Source of the DNA: Opeltia flavorubescens
Lineage: Eukaryota; Ascomycota; Lecanoromycetes; Teloschistales; Teloschistaceae
Assembly (NCBI GenBank): GCA_000442125.1
Contig: KE546984.1
Location: 496,001 to 560,000, forward strand
Direction: 5' to 3'
DNA length: 64,000 nt
The number at the start of each line of letters is the position of its first letter. Position 1 is the first letter of the stretch. The notes beneath the pieces are model-generated. The model searched no databases, had not been told where the DNA came from, and saw only the letters and a program-made list of their open reading frames with translations. Both the position numbers and the translations under genes were made by a program. Below, one piece after another: positions 47,642 to 58,149 of this stretch.

Positions 47642-49014
47642 ATGGTGAGATTTGGTTTAAGTGAAGTCAAAACAGTTTCACTGAAGTTTGCTAGGCTCAT
47701 CGAGTGAAAAAAGGCCTCCCTTTTATCGATGGTGGAGATGTTGAGATTCGATTATCGCGGAGAGCCGAAGATCGCCTTGTATTGCTTAGTTCTCATCTGA
47801 CGCTGCATTCGCCATGGTTTAGCATCAGTCTTAGCGACACCTGGACGAAGGATGAGCAGCATGAACAGGGTCCTATAAAATGGCTATACGAGCTAGAATT
47901 TGACGGTGGGGATAGTCCAACCCTGGTTCGACGAGTAAGCGATGTGTAATAGGCCTTGTGAGGCCGGTGCTGATCTTTTTTGAGCAGTCTTCTGCTTTTG
48001 CCACGGCACGCCAGTCTCGATACAACGATTACGACTTCTACGTAAGCAACAAGCTTGCTGAGTCTAAGCTGCATGCGGAGGTACAGTCTACAACACGCAG
48101 CGGTTGGGTACAGGCTCACAAATGCTTCTTCAATGTCCTGTTCCACGAGGATCTTGGTATTGCCTGCGAGGGTCCTGCCTTGACGTGTCTCCAAAGCACT
48201 ATTCTAGTCGCAGACATGTATTTGTGCCCAGAGCTCTTGAAAATGCCGACAAAGCTTTTCTTGCAGGATAACCTACCAAGATTTCAAGGCGCCATGCTTA
48301 GGTGCGGAGCATTCCTACTTAATATATGCTCCTTCTACGAGTTCAACACCATTGCCAAGGACATAATTTGCCATCTCGTTGGAGACGAAACCCGCGATGA
48401 TGCATGGATCCGAACAGAATTGAACTCTGAATTGTCAGACCTGGTTCTTGCAAAGCGTGCCTGCCTACGTAAGAAGATGGCAGATATCGACCTTAAACTG
48501 CTCACCCTCGAAACATTCTGGGGGAAACACCAGCATGAACAGTCAATAACGAGTGCGTCTGGCTGTTTCCGGGATTACATGGTTGAAATCTTACGGTCTT
48601 CGAACAAGCGTCCTTGGACAACATACGCCGAGCCGTACAGAAGGATCATGGCGGATAACGGTAAAATGGATCCGGAACGTCGATTTCGCCGTTACAGCTT
48701 CCGCACGCCTGTAAGTAATCCCGGGGAGTCTTCACTCTAATTTGAATGCCGAGGAAAATCGCAGATATCCATAATAAAATGCAGGAGAGATACTAATTCG
48801 AAGATCTTCTTAGGTGAGAAAGAAAACGGCGTTGACGCATTTCAGGAACCTCCAAATGAAAGCGGTCAAGACCATCAAACCTCTTTTAAGCAGCAAATTT
48901 GTTTGGCTCAAACCTCTGGAAGAATACCCAAATAGAGCAGGCCAGATTAGCCGTTGGCGTGGCTTCTCATGTATTGAGATCACGGATGAAGACCTGCCGT
49001 GGAACAAGAAGTGA
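47642..49014 (+). CDS. BTB/POZ-like fungal protein, function unknown
   Basis: Exons 47642-47644, 47695-47934, 47988-48710 and 48814-49014 give 388 aa. A TAG lies in frame immediately before 47695, and no ATG follows in the first conserved block. The start is therefore taken as ATG 47642, spliced directly before GCT (MAHRVKKGLPFIDGGDVEIR). The segment GGDVEIRLSRRAEDRLVLLS followed by HLTLHSPWFSISLSDTW resembles the beta-strand and first helix of fungal BTB-like proteins. The larger C-terminal part is helical (LQSTILVADMYLCPELLKMP, NICSFYEFNTIAKDIICHLV). The last exon is basic. Adaptor or ligase roles are unproven. An unspliced reading would break it into three frames. Confidence 0.75.
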
Positions 49015-49225
49015 TCCTCATTTCTACGGCGGCTTTGGAAGAAGGTCGGAGCATGGTAGCAATTAGCGAATCAAGGGAATGAGACTAGGAGTCAGACAAG
49101 GGAACTGATATCATTACATTGAATGCGTCAAACTCATTGGGCCATCTTTACTACAGAGCAAAAAATCATGCAATCTCTACTCAGGCCTGTAAATACAGAC
49201 TTACTTTTCGGTCGTCAGTCTAACT

Positions 49226-50518
49226 CTACTTCAAGATATCTCCCATCCATGATCCCGTCCTTCGTGTGACTTCCACAATACACCTCCCAACACCGCTTCC
49301 CATCCCCTCTGTCGCCCAGACTTCTGTGCCTTCTCCCCCGTGCTCCCTTAGTATTTTCAAGAAGTCATCCACCCCGCCACCAACGCCGAAATATACTTTC
49401 TTCGCCGCAACAAGCGCTCTTACACGTCCGCCTCTATCTTCGTGTTCTCGCATTAATTCCAGCAAAGTTGTAGTGAATGCCAAGGTGCTTGTAGGCGAGT
49501 AGATCGTCTCACTGGCTAATATCAACGCGTTGCCTGAAGTTGGAGTTTGTATGTCCGATTCGTTATGCGGCGAGATCATGGAGGTGAGCGTTGAGCCCCA
49601 TTGTCCGGCCACAGCACGGATATGGATGTTACGGTCGCTCAAAGTCTGCGTAAAGGCTGATAATAAGGTCGGCGTGATTTCGAGGTCACCAGGAACGGGT
49701 GGGATGAGACCAGATGTCAGGGCGTACGTTAGGAGCAGGTTTGGTATTGTTGCGAGGGATATGACGGAGGGGTTGAAGTCTGCGACTACGATGCCGCGGC
49801 GGGGTGCTTTGCGTGTGACAGGTGAGGAGAGGAGAAGTTGAAATAGCAAAAGGGAAGGGAGAGCGGTGCCAGCGCCAAGCTAGGGATATCTTCAACTCAA
49901 GGAACATATTGGAAGGGAAGGGAAAGAAGTACTTCGATGATATTAGAAGAGGTGGAGGCTAATTCAGAGAAGCCGTGAGTGCGGGATAGAAGGTAATTTG
50001 CAAGGTCAATGGAGCATTCCCAGGTTTTGAAGCCGCCCTCGTAGATGTTGGGTTTAATGTCATCAGCCGAGAGGCCGGCAATCGAGGCTGTAGTAAGGTC
50101 TACATCTTCAGCCATCGCCTGAGCACGAATATCGAAGAGTTCACGGCGAGCGAGGAGAATAGTATGATTTTTAGCATCGTGTAGTCGAATGATGTTGTAT
50201 TGTATGCTGGATGGCAGGTTGCAGAGCTACTGTTGAATGCTCTATGTCAGCTTACACATTGCAATCGTTATCAAGGGTCGGCGTTGTGTTCTACAAATCT
50301 CGAGTTCCTTTCAAAACGGAGCCAATTTAATATTTTTTTTATCGTTTAGGATTAATATTGCCAGAAATCATACTTACTATATCTTCCAAATCTAGCAGAT
50401 GGGGAGTGTTCGCATCGCTAAGCTCGAGGTCTTCTACTAGATCCGCATCTTGAACGACCACATCCTCATCCAATGCCACATCTTCGCTCTCGAATCCGAA
50501 CTTGAAAGCTTGAGGCAT
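49226..50518 (-). CDS. HPM1: Protein-histidine N-methyltransferase Hpm1 (METTL18-like)
   Basis: Exons 50518-50378, 50226-49933 and 49879-49226 give 362 aa. MPQAFKFGFESEDVALDED is the acidic N-terminus. ELFDIRAQAMAED and IYEGGFKTWECSIDLANYLL are diagnostic. The SAM-binding motif IIELGAGTALPSLLLFQLLL is assembled across the second intron, followed by VADFNPSVISLATIPNLLL, ALILASETIYSP and KKVYFGVGGGVDDFL. In yeast the enzyme methylates a histidine of ribosomal protein Rpl3. Exon 2 follows a tandem CAGTAG acceptor in which only the second AG avoids an immediate stop. It is divergent from the GPI protein gene at about 420 bases. Confidence 0.93.
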
Positions 50519-50935
50519 CGTCCAAAACAGAGCTTAACGAAGATTGAGGTAATCTTTCAAGATTTGTCGAAGTATTCAAGCCTGTCTAGTGTTGGCAGTG
50601 TCGCAAAAAGCTGATCTAGGACTAGTGTAGTGATCCTTGCAGAGATCGCGTCGATAGCTCTATAAGTTATCTAGTAAGGAACGGGTTAGACGAATCTGCA
50701 CCTTCTGAGACGAAACCAATCCGATGATCCCCCTGATCGGCCATGCAGCCTCGGGTTGCATTGCCTTTGCAATTTCCGCCATTCATGTAACCTGTTCTTC
50801 TTCTTCTTCAGCTCTGCAACCCTGCGGTATCGATATATATTCTATTCTACTCAGTATCTTTGAGTCGCTCCTTGACTTTCGTTTCTACGTTCACTTTTCT
50901 CCAATTAATCCAGAAACTTATATCATTCTCTCAAT
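50519..50935. promoter_or_regulatory. Divergent promoter between HPM1 and GPI protein gene
   Basis: About 417 bases. A short TTC repeat (about 50799-50812) and a T/C-rich tract precede the plus-strand start, consistent with a pyrimidine-rich leader. Confidence 0.4.
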
Positions 50936-51702
50936 ATGCGTCTCTCGCTATTGTGCATTGCGAGCTCCATTCTTGCTTTTGCTACCGCACAGGGTAGTAA
51001 CCCCAACCCTTTTACTCTTGAGCCGGGTTTTATGATCAACGCTGGCAAGCCAACGACTATCACATGGACTCCCACAACTGATGGTACTGTCACCATCCAG
51101 CTGCGATCAGGCGCCAGCAGTAATCTCGACCAGGTCACCACCCTTGCATGTAAGCATTCTCTCCCAATACATGGCAACCACTACTCCCTCTTGCAGCCTG
51201 GCTAATGAAACTGTGTACAGCACACGTCGATAACAATGGAAAGACAACCATCACAGTTCCCGCCGATACCACTCGTAATTCAGATTACGCCCTCTCCATT
51301 GTTTCCGACAGCGACTCTGCAGACGTGAACTACTCGGCGCCATTCGTCATTGAGTCAACGAATACTGTCGAGTCCATCTCTTCCCCAGCCAGCTCAGCAG
51401 CGATGACTAGTGCTGCTGCGGCATCAAGCACCGCTGCCGCGATGACAAGCGCTACCTCCAGTGCAGCATCTTCGATGACCACACGCGCCTCGACTATGAC
51501 AAGCATGTCAACAAAGACAGGTTCATCCACCAAGACTGGAAGCTCAAGCCCAACCTCTGGCTCAAGTTCACCAACTGGCAGCGCCGAGTCGAGTGCGACG
51601 GGAGCCGCCTCCACCACTAGTGCGCCATCGAGTGAGGCCATATCATTGAAGGCCCAGGATCTGCTATTCGTGGTCTTGCTCGGATTTGCCGCCGTTTGGT
51701 AA
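50936..51702 (+). CDS. GPI-anchored Ser/Thr-rich protein with Kre9/KNH-like N-terminal domain (copy 1)
   Basis: Exons 50936-51149 and 51221-51702 give 231 aa. MRLSLLCIASSILAFATAQG is a signal peptide. The Kre9/KNH-type beta-sandwich follows (INAGKPTTITWTPTTDGTVT, IQLRSGASSNLDQVTTLASH, SDYALSIVSDSDSADVNYSA). A Ser/Thr/Ala tract of about 100 residues is likely O-mannosylated. The C-terminus is hydrophobic (AQDLLFVVLLGFAAVW) after a small-residue stretch, fitting a GPI-attachment signal. A cell-wall or plasma-membrane location is inferred. It is a paralog of the gene at 62825-63735. Confidence 0.9.
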
Positions 51703-52462
51703 GCGAAGCAAAAATTCAATATAATCGTACAGAAGGGGGTGTCTGCTATCCGAAATATGTAAAACGTGTATAGTATTTGCATAGGTTGGCCTATTGCATG
51801 GTGCATCGCATATTAGAGATATCTATTGATGGCGAGATATTGTACATATCCGTAGCAAATGTCAACATGAGTTGAGAGTGAACTCCAATCATCGATGCAA
51901 GCCATTCACTACTGACATGAGATATCGTACGCATGAAATAATATTAGGACTAGAGATTAGAGTGTATTAATCCAGAATTTGTACGGGAGACCTGGATCCA
52001 CTTGCCATGAGTAATGAGGATCCCTTAGAGCATGAGGTCAAGCTTCATGGGTTCACCTATTGCATCTTCGTTCACGGCATATGACTTGTTCGCTGGTCAT
52101 GAAGACTTTTAATCTTATGACCATAGACGACCTAGTGTTATGGACAATCCATTTCAGCCCTTAGTCTGCTGCCACGCCTCCATGTACATGATAAACACCT
52201 ACTCCGCATCGCATTCTGTACATCTGTAACAAACCATCCCTTGATGATATCTGTATTCACTTGATTTTGTCTCTTGAATGCGCGGATGGCATTGTTTCTT
52301 TCCCGCTAATGCAACTCCAGAATACATCTTAGATCCAGCGCCGCTCGCCTTCAAGTGAGAGAGCCAGTAATGATTCTCCATGCGATAACTCCGTGTTCAT
52401 GCACTCCCACTCCGAGGTGAGCTCTTTCTTCCCATGCTAATGCAGCACCCACCGGTCCCTCT
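51703..52462. other. Convergent intergenic region between GPI protein gene and COA3
   Basis: About 760 bases of 3' UTRs and AT-rich spacer. No gene or repeat was recognised. Confidence 0.5.
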
Positions 52463-52850
52463 TTATTTCTTTGTGGCGACTTCCGGAGGTGCTTTCAAAA
52501 CTCCTGTGTGTGGTGTATGAGGTGGTTGTTCAATTGCATTCGGTACCTGGACATCGGAGAAATCGTCCTGGGCTACGGCATTGATGGTGAAGGCGTCTGG
52601 TATTTCAGATTCAGGAGATCAGCTTTTATGCACAAAAGAGTCCACAAATAGAATAGTACATACAAACGCCGATGGCGAATGAAGCAATCCCCAAGCCAGT
52701 AAATATGTTCTTGATGAGAAAAGGCTGGCGAGCTCTGATCAGGGCTGCCGTTTGCCGGTAATCTTTCGTATAATAGGTTGACCGCGGAATGCTGATCTAC
52801 TTGTCAGATATGAGTCATTTGTACTCATTTCGGAGTACGTACAGCCCCAT
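52463..52850 (-). CDS. COA3: Cytochrome c oxidase assembly factor 3 (Coa3)
   Basis: Exons 52850-52843 (8 nt), 52791-52664 and 52596-52463 give 89 aa. The spliced start is MGLIPRSTYYTKDYRQ. ALIRARQPFLIKNIFTGLGI, ASFAIGVYAFTINAVAQDDF and SDVQVPN form the conserved core, with one transmembrane segment across the second intron. The C-terminus is a short Pro-rich hydrophilic tail. Coa3 sits in the mitochondrial inner membrane and with Cox14 couples Cox1 synthesis to assembly. The gene is too short and too split to appear as one open frame. It is divergent from PTA1 at about 370 bases. Confidence 0.86.
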
Positions 52851-53222
52851 TTTGATTGAAGATACCTNAGAGTTCTCGAATGTGTCGGACTTGCGGGTTC
52901 AAATATGTCGTCAATGATGAGGCTCTGCGGGTAGATTTATTAAGCGATAAACGATAAACGCCATAACATCCTTGTAGAGCTTTATGCAACCTTAGAACTG
53001 TTTTGAACAAGCATCATCACTATTACTGTGAATGACACTTCCTCCTGGATTTCACTTTACTCAGTCATCTTCTCCCTTGACCTTCCTGATCGGTTCATAG
53101 ATCAAGTGCAGCATGCTAGATCATAGATAGTTTCAAGCATCGTAGAGACTCTATGCAGGGTTGCAGCACGATCGCGTCGGCAAGTTGCTGCTTTGGAAAA
53201 TCGGTTTACTCGCTGCTGCACA
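52851..53222. promoter_or_regulatory. Divergent promoter between COA3 and PTA1
   Basis: About 372 bases between start codons, with one N at 52868, 18 bases upstream of the COA3 ATG. No specific element was recognised. Confidence 0.4.
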
Positions 53223-55889
53223 ATGGCGTTGTCTGTCTCGGATCAGCTTATACAACTCGACGCTGCGCGCCAGCTCGTACTTGCCGACTCCGCCCTTTAC
53301 CCTCAAATTGTGCGAGGGATTCTTCCCATCGTTGGCGCTAATGCACGTCTCGAGCTGCGACGATGGGGTGCTGACTTCTTAGCCGAAACTTTTGCAAGCC
53401 CCGTGCTTGCCTTGCAAGAGAAGGAGAGGCTGGGCAAGGAGGTTCTGCAAATATTAAGAGAGCTCTTGGACAACCCTGGTCAGGACGACAACGTCGTGAA
53501 AAGCGTGATACAGGCGGCCGCCAGTATCTACGGGCTGATTTTTCGACACATGTACGTTTTTACCTGCCCTTTGTCGTAGACCACTGCAATATGGGTTGCG
53601 TTGCGGGACCCAAGCGGTGTAGAAACCCAGATCGATAGTCTCTTACATTGCGGCTCTGAAATAGTATTGCATCCCCGCATGATCCTGCAACATGGGACCG
53701 AATGGCTGCCATCAAGTCCAACATATTTCGCAGATGGGACACAGCTTCAGGCGGAATTCGCATTTGTTGCATCAAATTCGTCCAAAAGGTCGTGCAAGTA
53801 CAAACTCCAGGAGTAATCGCGGATCCACGGGTACGTAAACCCTACGACTAGAAGCAGGGAGGTCGTGTTACTAACCCCACTGTCAGCGCTCCGATCAGAA
53901 TGAAGTGTCATTGGCATTGGTACCTCGAGACCATCCACTAATACCGCCGTCCAGACTAGAACCAGAAGCACTGGGTCTACTGGATAGGTTACTCAACGTT
54001 TTCCATGAAGAAACAAGGTATGCTTCAAGAATGTAGATATGAGTGAAATTCTCCTGAATGTGTCTCCAGCGATGCAATCCTGGTCAATGCCACCCTCAAT
54101 TGCCTCGGTCCTTTGATCCGAACTCGTCCAAACGCTGCAACTAGAATCATGAATACGATGTTGAACTTCAATCCCCTGAAACAGACCAATTCTCCAGTGA
54201 CCCCAAAGATGAAGGTGCAAATCAAATCAATGGAGAGAACCACGAGGAGCGTGCTATTGAATGTGCTGAGAAAGTATGTAGCTCGTTCTGTGGAATTGAG
54301 AGCAAGTGTTGACCGAACTGTCCAGGAACGAGAATGGGCCGTTTGCTGGACGTATCAGGCAGTACCTCGAACGTCTTGCCCAAGCGCGCTTTGATATCTC
54401 AGATGGAGCCAGCCGTAAGAGAGGGCTGCCCAGCGAGCCGACCGATGGTCTGGACAGTGCGAAGCGTATGCGCCTTGGTGCTGAGCTGCCTGGTCGTCCC
54501 GAACCCCCTTCATTACCATCTGGGCCTGTCAGCCATGCCCAGCTTTTCACACTTACTGGAGACAGAGGCTTAACCTCGTTTGACGTTACCCAGTTGCCGA
54601 TCGATCTTGTGGTTAGGATCACCCTACCAGTCTTGCATCGCATCGAGCAGTCATCGTTGGACGGAGCAATCAATGTTGTCCGGTCGCGATACAATACGCT
54701 CAAGACGTCTCAAGCTAATCAGATTCAAGCCGCGCCACAAGTGCTGGGTGACGATGACGAAGATTATGAGCCCGACTTCGAGCCGACGGAGGAACAGGTT
54801 CTCAACAAGACGGAGAACTTGCCGCCTGAAGATCCACTTCCTTTGCCACCCGACCTTACCCTAGGTCCTTTTAAGTTGCCACAACCGCCACCGTTAACGG
54901 CAGAAGAAACGGAGCAGATGGGCAAGGGCACCATTAGCCGGGTATTCAGTATGATGACTGTGCTTGACGATCCTTCGGCTGTAAAGAGGCAGAAGCCAGG
55001 ACTCAACAGACTTGCAGGAAGCAGTTATGATAGAGATGCATGGATGACTGTTATCACAAGGTTAGCAACGCGATCTTCAGCTGGTCTGGAAGATGATAAT
55101 ATCACCGATGATGAAGATGGAGACGCGAAGGGTACAATTACAAAACAATCTCCAACCCCAAACCTTAGTGATGGCATACGAGAAACACTGTGGAAGTTTA
55201 TCATAGAAGATTTTCGATCCAGAATATCCATAGCGATCTCCTGGCTGAACGAGGAATGGTTCAACGACCGAATACAGACTCAAAGTCAAAATGGTGAAAA
55301 GGCGAGGAAACGTCCACCCAAGCAACACTACGAGAAATGGATGCTTAAGGTCCTCGACAGTATTCTGCCATTTTTGGATGCAAAGGATAAGGTTTTGATT
55401 CGATTTCTTTCCGAGATACCAGCTCTTGATGAGAAGGTCGTGGATAGAGTTAAGGGACTGGCAAGAGATCCAGAGCGAGTCACTTTAGCAGCGAATGCTC
55501 TATAGTAGGTTCAGAGTTCACATGTTTCAGCTATACCGCTGACGATTCTCTAGCTACCTTGCCGCCTTTCGGCCGCCTGTACGTGAAATATGCATTGATG
55601 GTCTGGAGGATTTATGGCGAAATTGTAAGCTTATACAAGCCATACCAATCTAATTTGCTAAGCTTCTCCAGATGAAGACGCTGGAGTTGCAGCCGGCAAG
55701 CTTCTCAAGAAGGTCCGCCCTGAGCTTTTCAGGGTGGACAATACGGATTATCCGAATACCTCGTCGAATTCCATACCCATCAATGTCAAAAGCCAGCCCT
55801 CGAGCGATGACAAACAGGGTCTTCCCTCTGCCTCCGTTCAAGGAGAAGGAGTCTCGGCTCCGCCAAACGCTGTAGCAGCAGCTGGGTAA
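53223..55889 (+). CDS. PTA1: Symplekin/Pta1, mRNA cleavage and polyadenylation factor subunit
   Basis: Seven exons (53223-53551, 53665-53830, 53887-54017, 54070-54273, 54326-55504, 55554-55624, 55672-55889) give 765 aa. The N-terminal helical repeats run MALSVSDQLIQLDAARQLVL to ASIYGLIFRHIIASPHDPAT. The symplekin/Pta1 signature follows: MAAIKSNIFRRWDTASGGIR, CCIKFVQKVVQVQTPGVI and SDQNEVSLALVPRDHPLIPP. A central acidic linker precedes the C-terminal helical region (WKFIIEDFRSRISIAISWLN, KWMLKVLDSILPFLDAKDKV, YYLAAFRPPVREICIDGLED). The protein scaffolds the 3'-end processing complex and links it to the Ssu72 phosphatase. The last intron-exon junctions are essential: unspliced, the frame ends at 55505. 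Confidence 0.94.
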
Positions 55890-56787
55890 TCTCTTTACTG
55901 TCGAGGCTCCTTTTCGCAATCTTCTACATGATAAGACCGGCGTTTGCATAGCACGGCATCGGCATGAGCATTTTTCTGGCGTTCATTAGCTCATTTACAG
56001 TGCATTGGCTCAGTTGTTGTGTGATCTATCAGCAGATCTTCCCGCATAGGTTGGTGTAGCAGGTATCAACAATTTATCCACGAGTTTAGGGTTTGACTTA
56101 AAAGAGAGTTTTTCCCTTTCTTTTCCCTTCTCCTTTCTTCCTCATTCAACACTCCCATAATTACCATCAAGCTCAAGCACAATTTCACAGACAGTAAGTA
56201 TCATTTGATATGCCTTGTTCTAGCAGCCGGCGTTGCTTTCCCTTGCCATTTGTTCTCCCCAGCAATGCCTTCCATTATCCTCAAATCTATTCATCCATAG
56301 CAAATAAAATAGTATGCTGTGCTGCCTCTTCAACCAATAGAATATGCACATCATCGTACCAATTTAGATTTTTATTTTGCTTTCGTCGGTATTACATATA
56401 TTGTAATTAAATGGTCCAGACAGTTTCGCACGCCTGTTCTTGGTGAAAAACAAATCGTGGTACCGATCATCTTGTAACCCGGTCAACTTGCTTTATACGT
56501 CTGTTCCTTGTTGATTATGTTGAATGTTGCTTGATTGTTATACCCACTTGTTGCTCGCTCACGTCTTGATAGTCGAGGTCGTCGGTGCCTCCATTGCTCC
56601 TTATTATTAGCTTGTCTCTTGACCTATTGCACCCCGCTGTTCTCTATCGCTAAATTGGGTGATGATATAAATAACAGCTGATAATGTAATAGTCATCACC
56701 ATAGTTTCCAAAAAGAATACTTTGTTTATCAAACGCCCTACGCCAGCAGGGTTCGTCAAGAGCAATACCGGACCTCCCAAAACCACC
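55890..56787. other. Intergenic region downstream of PTA1
   Basis: About 900 bases, T- and C-rich from 56100 to 56350 on the plus strand. It precedes an unrecognised gene whose start ATG lies in a good ACCACCATGG context. No gene was supported within. Confidence 0.5.
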
Positions 56788-57625
56788 ATGGCTCAGCGAA
56801 GGAATCAGCTCAGCTTGGACGATGCACACGAAACCGGGCTTCTGATAGGCTTGTTTTTCGCGGTTCATCAAAACGTCCAACCCGATTACAAGGCGATGGA
56901 GAAGCTACTCATCAAAATGAACGAAAAGGGCCATCACTACGCGAAAATGAGGAATGCTATTGAACACTGTTTTCGTGACTGGAAAATCTATACGGGCAAG
57001 ATCATCCAGCTCGTTGGCGGGGAGGCTGCGTCGATAGTACCAGGCGCTCACCCGAGGAGCGAGAGAGCAGTAGCCAGACTCAAGAAAGTAGGGAACGGGT
57101 ATTGGCCATGGCATCATCTGGGCATCTGTTTCGCGACTTCATCCACGCATTAATCTACAGATTGCCGATATCATAGAGGCCGAGGCTAATAAGGACCTTG
57201 AGAGATTGGAGGTCGAAAAGTTGCGATTGGAGACGGTCAAAGAGGTTAATAACCTGAAACGCCTCAACAGAAAGCGGGACGATGTCTGGGACATTAAGGG
57301 TAATATAGCACAGGCTCAACAGAAAGCCGCCGAATTGGAAAAGCGCTGTGCAGAGGGAAAAAAGGTGAAGGGAGACGTCATTGAGTTCTGCCAGGCTATG
57401 AACGATAAATGGAAGCCTGGCGGAGAACTTTGGGACAAGGACTCGGCGCCTAATCCAAGAAAAGATCAACCTTTCATTCGTCGACAGCAGCCTTTGCTTA
57501 TCAAGCCATGGTGGGAGGAGAAAACAAAGCAGGCCAAAGATAAGGCGCAAGACCCAGAAGACGTGTCGGCAGACGCAAGTGAAGGCGAGTCCGGTGCACC
57601 GATTCTAAAGCGTCGCAAGAAGTAG
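56788..57625 (+). CDS. Unrecognised coiled-coil protein; frame continues past its stop
   Basis: ATG 56788 sits in a Kozak-like ACCACCATGG context. Exon 1 (56788-57087) joins exon 2 (57161 onward) through a GTAGGG...CTACAG intron. The protein to the TAG at 57623-57625 is 254 aa. It has a helical N-terminal region (HETGLLIGLFFAVHQNVQPD, KMRNAIEHCFRDWKIYTGKI) and a Glu/Lys-rich coiled coil (IEAEANKDLERLEVEKLRLE). A Trp-containing segment (IKPWWEEKTKQAKDK) and a basic end (KRRKK) complete it. The N-terminal region could be a small DNA- or protein-binding helical domain, but no family is recognised. Beyond the stop the same frame continues to look coding. SIL1 converges from the right. Confidence 0.62.
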
Positions 57626-58042
57626 GCTCAATCCAAGCCTAAGCAAGAACGCAAGCCGAGAGAAGCTACGATTGTGTCTACCTCCGCCGTTAAGGATGCA
57701 GCACCTCTAGGATAACCCGTTTCCGAGGCACCTATTCTGCGTGCACAACTGGCTTGCGCAGCCAAATCAGCCAAGAATCTTAACAGATACATTAACTCAG
57801 ATGTTGATGAGGCCGAGAATGCAGCGGTTGCAAGTTCTAATGCTAGCGTTTGGGTTGTTGATAACGCTGTAGAAATTGAGGATAAAGAAGTGGATGAGGA
57901 GAAAGACGCGAGAGACCATGAAGAACAAGAAGATGATGACGAAGAAGAAGAAGAGGAGGAGGAGGAATCATCATCGGAGGAAGAGGTAGAGGAAGATTAC
58001 GATAATTGGGAGTGGGATAAAGGGGTCATGTGCAAGTGGTGA
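57626..58042 (+). pseudogene. Same-frame acidic C-terminal extension separated by two stop codons
   Basis: In the frame of the preceding gene, codons run from the TAG (57623) through a TAA at 57713 to a final TGA at 58040. The stretch reads like a protein tail: Lys/Glu-rich, then SAKNLNRYINSDVDEAENAA, then a long Asp/Glu/Ser tract and YDNWEWDKGVMCKW. A 165-nt intron from 57622 (GTAGGC) to 57786 (TTAACAG) would remove both stops in frame, but its branch-like TTAAC is too close to the acceptor. Alternatives are recent gene decay or stop-codon readthrough. It is called as a decayed tail; the choice is open. Confidence 0.5.
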
Positions 58043-58149
58043 GGAAACATTCTATGCACAGTATGCATTGCTCACCCACTCAAAGCCTTTGACATGGACT
58101 GACATGCTTTGACAATTGATTTCAGGATTCACCATCCCATTGTGTTGTT

